Part shown: positions 27,815 through 37,224 of the stretch, piece after piece
Position numbering within the stretch: the stretch's first letter is position 1
Layout: every line of letters starts with the position of its first letter
Assembly (NCBI GenBank): GCA_964368625.1
Contig: CAYJBH010000002.1
Location: 82,537-146,536 of the forward strand
Source: CAYJBH01 sp964368625
GTDB lineage: Bacteria > Bacillota > Clostridia > Oscillospirales > Ruminococcaceae
Direction: 5' to 3'
DNA length: 64,000 nt
Made by a program: the position numbers and the translations under genes
Notes under the pieces: generated by a model
The model's database searches: none
What the model was told of the DNA's origin: nothing
The model's input: only the letters and a program-made list of their open reading frames with translations

Positions 27815-29786
27815 GATTTTTTCCTTTTCTTAATGCCTCTATCCTGTCGCGAAGATAGGCAGCATGTTCAAATTCTAACATCCTTGCTGCTTCTTTCATC
27901 TCACGAGTAAGCTTCTCTATTGCTCTCTCTCTCTCGGCACGTGACATCCTTTCAATTCCATCATCAGCAGTTACCTCGCTGGAGATATTAATAGTATTTG
28001 CCGAAAGTACCTTAATTATCGTTTTGGGGGTTATTCCATGTTCACGGTTATAAGCCTCCTGAATGTCACGTCGACGTTCCGTTTCGGTTATAGCCCGCTC
28101 CATGGAACCGGTTAACTGATCGGCATACATGATAACTCTACCCTCAGAATTTCTTGCTGCTCGTCCTATCGTTTGAATTAGTGAAGACTCACTTCTTAAA
28201 AATCCCTCCTTATCGGCATCTAAAATTACTATAAGTGAAACCTCAGGGAGGTCGAGGCCCTCTCTTAGCAGATTTATTCCTACCAAAACATCAATTGTTC
28301 CCCCTCTTAAGTCTCGTAGGAGATGTATCCTTTCAAAGGTATCTATTTCGTGATGTAGGTATTTCGCCTTTATATCGTTGCTAATTAAAAAGTCTGTTAA
28401 ATCCTCTGACATCTTTTTTGTAAGAGTAGTTACTAAAACTCTTTGACCTTTTTCCTTTGTTGTATTAATTTCTGAAAGTAGATCGTCTATCTGTCCGTCG
28501 GTAGGCCTTACCGATATTTGAGGATCTACAAGTCCTGTAGGACGAATTATCTGTTCTACTATCTGTTGTGAGTTATTTCTCTCGTATGATGCTGGGGTAG
28601 CACTTACAAATAACGTCTGACCTAATCTCTCCACAACCTCATCAAATGTTAGGGGGCGATTATCTATAGCTGAGGGGAGCCTAAAGCCAAAGTCAATAAG
28701 GTTCTTTTTGCGCGCATAATCACCACCGTGCATTGCGTGTAACTGTGGTAACATTACATGGGATTCATCAATAATAGTTATAAAATCTTCCGGAAAATAG
28801 TCGAGCAAGGTTGATGGTATGCTTCCAGGTTCTCTTCCCGCAAGAACTCGCGAATAGTTTTCAATTCCTTTACAAACACCTATTTCGGTTAGCATCTCTA
28901 TATCATAATTTGTACGTTGTGCAATACGTTGTGCTTCAATCAGCTTGCCTTCGTCTGTAAAGCGTTTAACCTGTTCATCACATTCTTGTCGTAACTCTCT
29001 TATCGCTGTTGTCATTTTCTCGCGAGGAACTATATAATGTGAAGCTGGATATATCGCGATGTGAGAAAGTTCACAGCGCCGTTCACCAGTAAGCGGTGTA
29101 ATCTCACTTATCCTTTCGAGCTCGTCACCAAAAAACTCAACCCTAATTGCAACATCAGCTGCATAAGCCGGGTAAATTTCAACTACATCCCCTCTTACCC
29201 TAAACTTGTTTCGAGTAAAATTAACATCGTTTCGCTCATACTGTAGGTCTACTAATCTACGTGTTAACTCGTCTCTTTTTAAAGTAGCACCCTTTCTGAT
29301 AGATATAACCATGCTACGGTAATCTATAGGATCACCTAAGGAATAAATGCATGAAACACTTGCAACAATTATAACATCCCTACGTTCAGAAAGCGACGAA
29401 GTTGCCGAATGTCTTAACTTATCAATTTCATCATTAATCGAGCTATCTTTTTCTATATAGGTGTCGGTTGAAGGTATATATGCTTCCGGTTGATAATAAT
29501 CATAGTATGAAACAAAGTATTCCACAGCATTTTCGGGAAAAAATTCTCGTAGCTCGGTGCATAGCTGAGCCGCCAAGATTTTATTATGCGCAAGCACTAA
29601 AACAGGACGATTCACCCTCGCAATAACATTTGCGACGGTGAAGGTTTTTCCACTACCGGTTACACCAAGCAGTGTTTGCTTATTGCAGCCATCATTAAGT
29701 CCCTGCACAAGTGCATCAATAGCCTGCGGTTGGTCGCCGGTAGGCTGATAGTCGGATATTAATTTAAAATGTTCATTTGAGGTCAT
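27804..29786 (-). CDS. uvrB: UvrABC system protein B
   Basis: 660 residues; helicase-like damage-verification subunit. Walker A is LLGVTGSGKTFTVAN (about 40-50). The beta-hairpin region is YVSYYDYYQPEAYIP-like (YFVSYYDYYQPEAYIPSTDT). DEAH-like IIDESHV, helicase motifs QTIGRAARNSEGRVIMYAD, and a C-terminal UVR domain (about 615-655) that contacts UvrC are all visible. It overlaps radC by 4 bases and uvrA by 11. No LexA-type box was found upstream of this run. Confidence 0.98.
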   Translation of the reverse strand: MTSNEHFKLISDYQPTGDQPQAIDALVQGLNDGCNKQTLLGVTGSGKTFTVANVIARVNRPVLVLAHNKILAAQLCTELREFFPENAVEYFVSYYDYYQPEAYIPSTDTYIEKDSSINDEIDKLRHSATSSLSERRDVIIVASVSCIYSLGDPIDYRSMVISIRKGATLKRDELTRRLVDLQYERNDVNFTRNKFRVRGDVVEIYPAYAADVAIRVEFFGDELERISEITPLTGERRCELSHIAIYPASHYIVPREKMTTAIRELRQECDEQVKRFTDEGKLIEAQRIAQRTNYDIEMLTEIGVCKGIENYSRVLAGREPGSIPSTLLDYFPEDFITIIDESHVMLPQLHAMHGGDYARKKNLIDFGFRLPSAIDNRPLTFDEVVERLGQTLFVSATPASYERNNSQQIVEQIIRPTGLVDPQISVRPTDGQIDDLLSEINTTKEKGQRVLVTTLTKKMSEDLTDFLISNDIKAKYLHHEIDTFERIHLLRDLRGGTIDVLVGINLLREGLDLPEVSLIVILDADKEGFLRSESSLIQTIGRAARNSEGRVIMYADQLTGSMERAITETERRRDIQEAYNREHGITPKTIIKVLSANTINISSEVTADDGIERMSRAERERAIEKLTREMKEAARMLEFEHAAYLRDRIEALRKGKNLEK

Positions 29787-30502
29787 AGTTTTTTGAGACT
29801 GCTATAGTCCGGAAGTTTATCGAAATATCCTGATTCACGAAGAGAAAAGACCTCTTTACCTGAAACAATGATATGGTCATCAAGTGTTATATCAGCATGT
29901 TTTAATGCACGATAAAGATTTTGCGTTAAAAATGTATCGTTAGACGACGGCAGCGTTATCCCACTGGGATGGTTATGTGCAGCAACAACCGATACTGCAT
30001 TGCTGTTTAATGCCTCTGCAAGAACCATTCTGGTAAGAACCGGAACAGCATTAACTGTGCCTTCGGAAATTTTCGTACATCTAATTACCTTACCGGTTGC
30101 GCTTAAACTAAGGAGATGAAATTCTTCAACAACCGCATTTAAAAATTTAGCTACAAAGTATTGTCCGGCATCCTCAGCGGAATTAACAACAACACCTTCT
30201 AAAGCCTTTTGAGACATATAATAGCTGGTAATGGCCGGAACCATTTTTATAAGTGTAGCTGATACCTCGCCAACGCCCTTTCTTTTAACAAGGTCGTCAT
30301 ATGGGGCGTCAAAAACAAGAGGCAAACTGCCATAGTGATCAATTAACTCATGGGCTAGCTCATTTGTATCGCATCTTGAAAAGGAATAAAACAATAACAA
30401 CTCCAAAACATTGTGTGGTTCAAAATTATCAATGCCATCAGCTCTAAACCTACGCCTTAATCTTATCCTGTGATCTTTGTGAACATCTGAACTCTTCTTC
30501 AT
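29783..30502 (-). CDS. radC: RadC-family JAB/MPN-domain protein
   Basis: 239 residues. An N-terminal helix-hairpin-helix-like UPF0758 region (about 10-85) precedes a JAB1/MPN metalloprotein fold. The zinc motif is HNHPSG (H176, H178) followed by SSND (D189). Despite the name, a direct role in recombination has not been established for the family. The ATG at 30502 has GGAG at good spacing. The gene overlaps the preceding small ORF by 53 bases and uvrB by 4, so it belongs to the repair operon. Confidence 0.93.
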   Translation of the reverse strand: MKKSSDVHKDHRIRLRRRFRADGIDNFEPHNVLELLLFYSFSRCDTNELAHELIDHYGSLPLVFDAPYDDLVKRKGVGEVSATLIKMVPAITSYYMSQKALEGVVVNSAEDAGQYFVAKFLNAVVEEFHLLSLSATGKVIRCTKISEGTVNAVPVLTRMVLAEALNSNAVSVVAAHNHPSGITLPSSNDTFLTQNLYRALKHADITLDDHIIVSGKEVFSLRESGYFDKLPDYSSLKKL

Positions 30503-30773
30503 AAGAATCTCCGTAATGCTTTATGGGGTCATATTCCGCCAAGAAATCCTCAACTATAGCCTTTAGATGACATGGATAAACAATACCTTCAACAATTCTA
30601 TTAAAAACAAAAAAAGCAAATTGTTTGTTAACTGTAAATTCTCCTACATAGGCTAAATCTACCGGACATGATACTGCTATTGAGTAGCTTTCATTATTCT
30701 TACACAGCTCATAATATAGTATTTCATGTACAGTTCTTACCTTTCTTTGCTCAATAATACCACTGATAACCAT
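30450..30773 (-). CDS. Small protein of unknown function (perhaps DUF6514-like)
   Basis: 107 residues from ATG 30773, which has GGAGG five bases before it; an ATG nine codons upstream lacks a ribosome site. No membrane segment. The core pattern is a YGI-like 'ESYSIAVSCP', then 'FVFNRIVEGIVYPCHLKAIVEDFL', which reminds me of the small clostridial DUF6514 family; this is memory of the pattern only. The last 17 codons overlap radC out of frame, and the conserved-looking core ends before the overlap. It is the first gene of the radC-uvrB-uvrA unit; I could not find a convincing promoter in the 100 bases upstream. Confidence 0.6.
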   Translation of the reverse strand: MVISGIIEQRKVRTVHEILYYELCKNNESYSIAVSCPVDLAYVGEFTVNKQFAFFVFNRIVEGIVYPCHLKAIVEDFLAEYDPIKHYGDSYEEEFRCSQRSQDKIKA

Positions 30774-30873
30774 ATAAACCTCCAACACAACTACATTCAT
30801 TATAGGTTTATTATAGCTTATTATCAGGTAAAAAATATACAGTTACTTTTCGACTAATTTTTACAGAAATAAA

Positions 30874-31656
30874 TTAATCACTCAAATGTTGTAAAAACAT
30901 GTTGTAAGACGACATTAAATCTTCTATATCAACAAATCCATTTCGGTATAGTTCAATCACTATATATCCATTATAACCAATTTCATTCAAATATGCAATT
31001 ATTCTTTTAACCTCGGGATCAGAATCTGTTGGTAAGACACAGTCATTTTCTTTGGTTTTTGAACTTAAATGTAGGTGCTTAAGGCAAGGTCCTGCTGCTT
31101 TTATCATGTCTAACGGGGATTGTTCGCTTCTTCTTGCCTGCTTTATATCGATTGTAAACGCAATATCGTCATTAAAAGTCTGCCTTAATGCAGTTATTTC
31201 TTCGGCTGTACATATCCTATTTCTTGAAACGTTTTCCTGACAAAGAGTAACACCATATTCTGCTGCAACATCATAAAGCATCTTTAAAGTATTATATCCC
31301 TCTAATCTATCAAGTGTACTGTTTTTATGTTCACCATGAAAGGATACAATTGGTGCATTAAGAAACTCTGCAGCTGTAAAAAGTTTTCGATATAATTTTA
31401 CGCCATCAAGTATCCTTGCCTTATAGTCGCTAAAGAAATAAAACCAATCATACACCGAATAAAACGGATGTATAGCACAGATATTACAACCAAACTCTTC
31501 TGTGATTTTCTTTATGGTTTTAAGGCTGTCAATTTCAATTTCGCTATCGGTGTTAAAGAATATTTCTATATCTTTCACTCCAGAAGTAAGTAACAGCCTT
31601 AAAGACTCCATAGTTTCTAAGGGGTAAAAACACGCTGTGGATATAGCCGGTTTCAC
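30874..31656 (-). CDS. Sugar phosphate isomerase/epimerase-like TIM barrel
   Basis: 260 residues from GTG 31656, chosen because it overlaps the secF stop as GTGA; an upstream in-frame GTG (31683) would overlap secF by 31 bases. It belongs to the xylose-isomerase-like TIM-barrel (AP endonuclease 2) superfamily. Likely metal or substrate ligands are seen in SFHGEH (about residue 106), LCQENVSRN (E about 140), FTIDIKQARRS and KHLHLSSK, and the C-terminal IVIELYRNG. The substrate is unknown. Coupling to secDF appears organisational, without an obvious functional link. Confidence 0.75.
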   Translation of the reverse strand: MKPAISTACFYPLETMESLRLLLTSGVKDIEIFFNTDSEIEIDSLKTIKKITEEFGCNICAIHPFYSVYDWFYFFSDYKARILDGVKLYRKLFTAAEFLNAPIVSFHGEHKNSTLDRLEGYNTLKMLYDVAAEYGVTLCQENVSRNRICTAEEITALRQTFNDDIAFTIDIKQARRSEQSPLDMIKAAGPCLKHLHLSSKTKENDCVLPTDSDPEVKRIIAYLNEIGYNGYIVIELYRNGFVDIEDLMSSYNMFLQHLSD

Positions 31657-32576
31657 GCTTTCTTTGCCTTGCGATTTTCCCACTCAACCCAGAGTGGACC
31701 TGCTATACAAATTGAGCTGTAAGCACCTGATAACATTCCTATAATAAGTGGGAATGAGAAGGTAAATATGCTGTTTAAATCAAAAATTAAGGCAACAATA
31801 GAAATACTTGATAATGCTAAAATTGTTGATACGGTTGTGTTAATGCTACGTACCACAGATTGGTTAATACTTAGATTAACTAGCGGTTCAAATTTCATCT
31901 TTTTGTAGATGCCTTCATTTTCACGAATTCTATCATATACAACAACGGTATCATTTATAGAGTATCCAAGTATAGTTAGCATAACAGCTATAAAGTTTCC
32001 TCCAAGAGGAATACCAAGAACAACAAACACGCCAAATACTATAATAAGGTCATGAATTAAAGCAATAATAGCTAAAATACCCGCCGGCAAACCACCTATG
32101 TTTTTAAAGCGAATCGCTATATAAATTAATATCAATACAAATGCTGCCGCAATAGCAACCATGCATTTTGCCATAAACTCACTACCAAGTGTTGGGTTAA
32201 CGTTTGAAACCTCTAGCTGTGTAATGTTATTATCCGGATAAGCTTCTATAAGCTTATTATTAAGTTCACTTAACGTTTCAGGTGAAATAGTTGCACTGCC
32301 AGGAAGCGAAACAATTACGGTATTAGTACCAAGGGTTGCATTAGTTCCCGACTGTAGCGTAATATTATTTCCCAAACTCTCTTCAAAATGCCCTTGTAAC
32401 TGTGATGACTCTATGTCGCCTGTGTAGCTGTAGTTTATCATTGCCCCGCCCTGAAACTGAATATCCAGCTTTACTCCGAAAATGGCGGAATATGCAATTA
32501 TTAATACAATTAATATTGATGAAATTATAAAGAATCGGCGCCTAATCGATATAAGATTTAATCCTTCTGTTTTCAT
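31653..32576 (-). CDS. secF: Protein translocase subunit SecF
   Basis: 307 residues, six membrane segments, with a periplasm-side domain between the first and second. Family landmarks are the N-terminal VKLDIQFQGGAMINYSYTGD segment, VSNVNPTLGSEF, and ILGYSINDTVVVYDRIREN, the conserved D4-type motif of SecF. It works with SecD to pull exported proteins using the proton motive force. The ATG overlaps the secD stop by 4 bases. Confidence 0.97.
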   Translation of the reverse strand: MKTEGLNLISIRRRFFIISSILIVLIIAYSAIFGVKLDIQFQGGAMINYSYTGDIESSQLQGHFEESLGNNITLQSGTNATLGTNTVIVSLPGSATISPETLSELNNKLIEAYPDNNITQLEVSNVNPTLGSEFMAKCMVAIAAAFVLILIYIAIRFKNIGGLPAGILAIIALIHDLIIVFGVFVVLGIPLGGNFIAVMLTILGYSINDTVVVYDRIRENEGIYKKMKFEPLVNLSINQSVVRSINTTVSTILALSSISIVALIFDLNSIFTFSFPLIIGMLSGAYSSICIAGPLWVEWENRKAKKA

Positions 32577-33994
32577 TTGTTTTTACCTCCGTAAAGACGC
32601 CTGTTGCGAAACATGTTCATCTTAGAAACACTGCGCAACATTATACGTGAGGCAACAACGCCCATCACAAAGTTTAACAGCACTCCGATTAATAGTGTAT
32701 ATCCGAACGAATAGATAACACCTGCAGTTGAAGGTCCGAAGGCAAAGAAGATAGGTGTTAAAAGTTTTGCAAATATACCATTTGTAGGTCCGAAGGCACC
32801 CATAAGTATAATACTCACTATAATTACAGTAACGTTACCGTCAATAATCGGGGCAAGTCCTCGTTGGAATCCTGAGGTGATAGCTCCATCTAAGCTTTTA
32901 CCTGAACGTAGTTCTTCTTTAATACGTTCTGCTGTAATTATATTTGCATCAACACCCATACCGATTGCAAGAATAATACCAGCAATACCAGGTAAGGTTA
33001 ATGTAAAGCTATTGTATACAGCAAAGTAGCCTGAAATAAGTGCAATGGTGGCAGCTGTCTGTCCGAGAAGTGCAATGGCAGCAACTGCACCCGGTAACTT
33101 ATACCAGAAAATAATGTATGCACAAACTAATAAAAATGCAATAATTGCAGCAATAAGCATCGCCTGTAGCGAATTGCTTCCCAGAGTTGGACTTATTGTT
33201 GAAAAGCTCTCTGCAGATAATTTAAAAGGTAATGAACCGGAATTGATCTGGTTTGCCAAGGTAGTTACCTCTTCGGCTGTAACAGTGGTTCCATAGCTAC
33301 TATCCCAGGAAATTATTGCCTCGCCATCAACAATAGCATCGTTAACCGATGGTGAGGATATCATGGTATCATCCATCCAGATAGAGATACTTCCCGTTCC
33401 GGCTAGCCTTGTTGTCGCCTCGGCAAATTTTTCTGTACCCTCCTCGGTCATTTTAAGTTGAACAACATAGTTAGAGTTGCCAAAATCATCCTGCTGAACT
33501 GCAGGTGTAGCACTCTCGATATCATCACCTTCAAGGATAATTGTCTCGGCTGTAACACCGGAAGGCAGACCATTTTCATCAACCTCTTGTCCTTCACGGA
33601 ATGTTAGAACTGCAGTAGCCCCCAGCTCAGCAATTGCACTCTCGGGGTTAAAGTCGGTTTCATCCGTTTTCCAAGGGAAACGAACTATTATCCTGTCCTT
33701 GTTATAATCAAGGTACACTTCATAATCAGTGATGTTTAGTGAAACAAGTCTGGTTTTTATAACACTTTCGGCGCTATCCATCTGCTCATCGGTAGCATCT
33801 ACACCGTCTGCCGGCATAAATGTTACATCCACACCGCCTCTGATATCAATGCCAAAGCGAATGTCGTCCATTCCCTTAACATATACCGTCTCGGTGTCAC
33901 CATAAAAGGTTGAAACACCGGCAAAGGCTGTGTAGGCAAGAGCAAATATAAAAATAGCAACTAAGAAAAACCATATTTTTCCAGTTCTTTTCAT
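32573..33994 (-). CDS. secD: Protein translocase subunit SecD
   Basis: 473 residues with six membrane segments and a large extracytoplasmic domain between the first and second. DIRFGIDIRGGVDVTF is the D1 motif, and AIGMGVDANIITAERIKEEL carries the conserved proton-path aspartate region. It lies 5' of secF as a separate gene; a single secDF fusion is the Bacillus alternative. AGGATAGG precedes the ATG, and a strong promoter is upstream. Confidence 0.97.
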   Translation of the reverse strand: MKRTGKIWFFLVAIFIFALAYTAFAGVSTFYGDTETVYVKGMDDIRFGIDIRGGVDVTFMPADGVDATDEQMDSAESVIKTRLVSLNITDYEVYLDYNKDRIIVRFPWKTDETDFNPESAIAELGATAVLTFREGQEVDENGLPSGVTAETIILEGDDIESATPAVQQDDFGNSNYVVQLKMTEEGTEKFAEATTRLAGTGSISIWMDDTMISSPSVNDAIVDGEAIISWDSSYGTTVTAEEVTTLANQINSGSLPFKLSAESFSTISPTLGSNSLQAMLIAAIIAFLLVCAYIIFWYKLPGAVAAIALLGQTAATIALISGYFAVYNSFTLTLPGIAGIILAIGMGVDANIITAERIKEELRSGKSLDGAITSGFQRGLAPIIDGNVTVIIVSIILMGAFGPTNGIFAKLLTPIFFAFGPSTAGVIYSFGYTLLIGVLLNFVMGVVASRIMLRSVSKMNMFRNRRLYGGKNK

Positions 33995-34026
33995 ATTTAC
34001 CTATCCTAAAAATATCTAACCGTTTT

Positions 34027-34055
34027 ATTATAACGTTTTTTTTCTTTACAGTCAA
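34027..34055 (-). promoter_or_regulatory. Sigma-A promoter of secD-secF
   Basis: On the minus strand TTGACT (34050-34055), a 17-base spacer that includes eight A residues, and TATAAT (34027-34032). The leader to the secD ATG is about 25 bases. Confidence 0.85.
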
Positions 34056-34119
34056 TCCCAATATTAAAAATTTAGTCGGAATAAGGAATACCGCTAACTA
34101 CCTATGTTTAATAAACACA

Positions 34120-35400
34120 TTAGCTACTCATGCCTTTCAACAAGTTTTCTGTTGCGGCAATCTTAACTGAAAGGGTAAAAATTTCAAGTGCCTGTTCAAG
34201 TTCTTCCATCGGAGGAAATGTTGGTGCAATTCTTATATGCTTATCCTCTGGGTCATTACCATACGGGAAAGCTGCTCCTGCCGGAGTTAATACAACCCCC
34301 GCATCCTTACAAAGTTCAACACAGCGCTTTGCGGTTCCGGCCATTGCCTCAAAGTTAATGAAGTATCCACCATTAGGTTTAAACCAATAAACCAGATTTC
34401 CACATTCCTTTAGTTTTTCGGTAAAGTATTTGTCGCAGATATCAAATTTGGGGTTTAATAGCACAGCATGTTTTTTCATATGCTCCAAAACACCGGCCTT
34501 ATTCTTTAAGAATTCAACATGACGCAGCTGGTTAACCTTATCAAAGCTAATTGTCATCGCCTGCATTCTTTTAATGATGTGTTTAATATTTTTATCAGAG
34601 GCCGCAAATGCACCCACACCAGCGCCTGAGAATGTTATTTTACTGGTTGAACAAAACATTAATGCTCTCTCAGGATTTCCTGCCTCGGTGGCAACTTCCA
34701 GTATCGGCAAAACCTCGGTTGTTTTTTCAACTAGATGGTGTACACAATAAGCATTATCCCAAAAAATCTTAAAATCTTTTGCTGCTGTTTTCATGTTACA
34801 AAGGCGCTTTACGGTTTCATCACTGTAAATATATCCCTGTGGGTTGGAATACTGCGGTATACACCATATTCCCTTTATGGAATCATCAGAAGCGACTAAG
34901 TTTTCTACAATATCCATATCCGGTCCATTTTCAGTCATCGGAACAGTAATCATCTCTATTCCGAAATCTTGTGTAATTGTAAAATGTCTGTCGTAGCCCG
35001 GAGAAGGACACAAAAATTTAGCACCCTTGCACTCACCAAGCGGAGATGGACTATCTGAAAGGCCTACCCTCCACCATAGCTCCATAATGTTGTACATTAG
35101 GTTAAGGCTGGAGTTACCGCCAACAATAACATTGCTTTTGTCGCATCCAAAAATTTCAGCAAAAAATTCTCTTGCCTCCGGAACGCCTTCGAGATTACCG
35201 TAATTTCTAACATCAATACCATCCCTAGATTTTGTTACCTCAATCTTCATCATTGGCATAGATAGATCAAGTTGTTTTGCCTCTGGCTTACCACGAGACA
35301 TATCAAGCTTTAAACCAAGCTTTTTTTTCTCATTCATCATGTTGTTAAGTCTTGTCAACTCATCATTTAGCTGTGTCTTGTTTAGTTCTGTTAACTGCAT
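34120..35400 (-). CDS. Class I aminotransferase, aspartate-type (PF12897-like)
   Basis: 426 residues; PLP-dependent fold-type I enzyme. It opens with an N-terminal extension and LGLKLDMSRGKPEAKQLDLS, typical of the bacterial aspartate aminotransferase group also annotated as MocR-like or PF12897. PLP contacts are GGNSSLNLMYNI, PQYSNPQGYIYS, IFWDNAY, and the Schiff-base lysine in CSTSKITFSGAGVGAF. It probably interconverts aspartate and oxaloacetate or a related pair. It does not look like HisC, so it does not obviously fill the hisC gap of the his operon at 56776-61679. GAGGTAG precedes the ATG. Confidence 0.88.
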   Translation of the reverse strand: MQLTELNKTQLNDELTRLNNMMNEKKKLGLKLDMSRGKPEAKQLDLSMPMMKIEVTKSRDGIDVRNYGNLEGVPEAREFFAEIFGCDKSNVIVGGNSSLNLMYNIMELWWRVGLSDSPSPLGECKGAKFLCPSPGYDRHFTITQDFGIEMITVPMTENGPDMDIVENLVASDDSIKGIWCIPQYSNPQGYIYSDETVKRLCNMKTAAKDFKIFWDNAYCVHHLVEKTTEVLPILEVATEAGNPERALMFCSTSKITFSGAGVGAFAASDKNIKHIIKRMQAMTISFDKVNQLRHVEFLKNKAGVLEHMKKHAVLLNPKFDICDKYFTEKLKECGNLVYWFKPNGGYFINFEAMAGTAKRCVELCKDAGVVLTPAGAAFPYGNDPEDKHIRIAPTFPPMEELEQALEIFTLSVKIAATENLLKGMSS

Positions 35401-35442
35401 TTTCTACCTCGTGAATTAGTCTTAATATATTTCCAATATCCC

Positions 35443-35455
35443 CCGCCGATGGCGG
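35443..35455. other. Small GC-rich hairpin upstream of the aminotransferase
   Basis: CCGCC-GAT-GGCGG is a 5-base stem in otherwise AT-rich DNA, inside the 104 bases between the GNAT stop and the aminotransferase start. It has no T-tract on either strand, so it is at most a weak terminator or a 5' leader structure. Confidence 0.4.
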
Positions 35456-35504
35456 AAATTATTATTGCATGTATAATTTATATGTTAGTAGCTACAAAGA
35501 ATTG

Positions 35505-36488
35505 TTAATCTATGTTAAATGCCGGTCTATCTCCATCACCATCTGCACGAAACATTGTAAAATCCTCTTCCTTACTTGTAAAATAAAAGAAGTCTATATT
35601 TGCTTTTTCAAGCGGTTCGGTATAATTCGGTATAATGTTATCATCAAGCTCATCTCGGATATTAAAGCCAGCCGCTCTTAACTGAGCTACCTCAATCCCG
35701 GCACAGTAAAAATCCAGATACTCGGCATTAAAATCGTTTAAAAGTTTTGCCAGTGCAACTCCGGCTATAGCTATATTTTTTTTATCACCGATATAATCTA
35801 CTAACCTTATTGCACAAGCATCACCTACCGTGGTTAACCTTAGCACAAATATTCCAACAACAGCTTCTAGCTGCAATGCAAACAATCTGTATTTTCTAAA
35901 AGGATAGTTAAAATATCTAAACTTGAGGTATTCTAAGTCTTTTTTTACACTTAAAGTGGATGTTAACCTTTCAAGGGTTGATTGTTTTACCTCGGTAATC
36001 TCAACCAATCTTGCCATTGAAGGTTCGGGGACATTATGCCTATATTTTGTAATATCGGCTATGTTAAATATTTTTTTCTCGCTAAGTAGGTAAGCATGGG
36101 TAAATTTGCCGGTATAATAACCTAAAAACTCATAAAATTTTAATGTGTTTGGCCTAATATTGTTGCAACACAACACATCAACACCGGTTATACTTTTCAA
36201 ACTATCCATTAATTCAAGTCCGGCACCATTATATTCTTTGTCGGCACACCAAATACTAACATATGCGGCTGTCTTTTTTTTGTTTGCATAAATGTACCCG
36301 GCAACCGAGATAATTTTATCCTCGGCAAAACAAAGAGCAAAATTAAACTCGTCATCTTTACAAAAATAATAGTTGCAAAGAGTGTCATCGTTAACAAGAG
36401 GATGTTTAGCACCCCAGTGCGTATTCATAAATTCTATCACTGCTTGACGGTCGAATAAAGTCGCTTTTCTGAAGGTGTATTTTTGCAT
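35505..36488 (-). CDS. GNAT-family acyltransferase
   Basis: 327 residues from ATG 36488, five to six bases after GGGAG; a GTG four codons upstream would overlap the preceding gene. The N-terminal half is a GNAT fold (YTFRKATLFDRQAVIEFMNTHWG, then SVAGYIYANKKKTAAYVSIWCADKEYNGAGLELMDSL, followed by NTLKFYEFLGYYTGKFTHAYLL). The second half (about 160-325) looks like a further GNAT-like domain. As the last gene of the fkbH-ACP-maoC-SDR cluster, it is a plausible enzyme for moving the carrier-bound acyl group to an acceptor amine or alcohol; this is inferred from context only. Confidence 0.72.
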   Translation of the reverse strand: MQKYTFRKATLFDRQAVIEFMNTHWGAKHPLVNDDTLCNYYFCKDDEFNFALCFAEDKIISVAGYIYANKKKTAAYVSIWCADKEYNGAGLELMDSLKSITGVDVLCCNNIRPNTLKFYEFLGYYTGKFTHAYLLSEKKIFNIADITKYRHNVPEPSMARLVEITEVKQSTLERLTSTLSVKKDLEYLKFRYFNYPFRKYRLFALQLEAVVGIFVLRLTTVGDACAIRLVDYIGDKKNIAIAGVALAKLLNDFNAEYLDFYCAGIEVAQLRAAGFNIRDELDDNIIPNYTEPLEKANIDFFYFTSKEEDFTMFRADGDGDRPAFNID

Positions 36489-36489
36489 T

Positions 36490-37224
36490 TTAACTCCCAC
36501 CTGTTACCGACAGCATCGTTCCGGTAATGTAACCGGCTTCATCAGACATTAAGAACCTAATCACCGGAACAACATCGTCAACATCTGCATTTCTTCCAAG
36601 GGGATGTGCCTCGGCTGCTGCCTCTACAATTAAACTGCTGGTATCTTTTAAAAATTTAGTTTCTATCATGGAAGGCAGTATGCCATTAAAGGTAATACCA
36701 TGCGATGCATAGTCGGCAGCTAAACTTTTACATAGCCCTGCCAGCGCAGATTTAACCGTTACATAGGCAACCATATTTTTAGGAGGCAAATTTATATATG
36801 ATGTTAGCATAAAAACAACTCTACCATACTTAGCCTTAGCCATCTTTGGCATAATAGTCTGGCAAATTTTTATTGCCGAAACAACCTGTAGGTTAAAGTC
36901 TATGTTAAAGTTTTCAAAGTTGAATTTTTTCAGCTTTACGTTAACCGGCATTAGTGCCGGCAGGTGTAAAAAGTTTGTGAATGTAATATCACGACTCGCT
37001 AAATCAAGCAAAAACTTATCTATTTCATCACTCGAAGCAAGGTTAACCTTTGCTACAACAAAGTTAAGCTTTGGGTTAACTATTAAAAGCTCATCTTTAA
37101 GTTCATTTAATAATCCCTCACCGCTATTTGCGGTTGCTACAATACAATCTGCATGAGGCGCTATATCGCGACAAAATGCCATGCCTATATCGGAGGAGGC
37201 TCCGGTAATCAAATAGTTTTTCAA
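36490..37224 (-). CDS. Short-chain dehydrogenase/reductase
   Basis: 244 residues. The NAD(P) motif is YLITGASSDIGMAF at the N-terminus, the catalytic tyrosine-lysine pair is in AYVTVKSALAGL, and GITFNGILPSMIETKFL is the usual loop. MLTSY before it may supply the active-site serine. FabG-like reductases of this type reduce beta-keto acyl groups on carrier proteins, which fits the adjacent ACP and MaoC genes. It starts at TTG 37224, overlapping the maoC stop as TTGA. Confidence 0.85.
   Translation of the reverse strand: MKNYLITGASSDIGMAFCRDIAPHADCIVATANSGEGLLNELKDELLIVNPKLNFVVAKVNLASSDEIDKFLLDLASRDITFTNFLHLPALMPVNVKLKKFNFENFNIDFNLQVVSAIKICQTIMPKMAKAKYGRVVFMLTSYINLPPKNMVAYVTVKSALAGLCKSLAADYASHGITFNGILPSMIETKFLKDTSSLIVEAAAEAHPLGRNADVDDVVPVIRFLMSDEAGYITGTMLSVTGGS

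Noticed and set aside
30490..30873. Possible LexA box before the radC-uvrB-uvrA unit
   Set aside because: No GAAC...GTTC-type inverted sequence found; a nearby GAACATCTGAAC lacks the inverted half.
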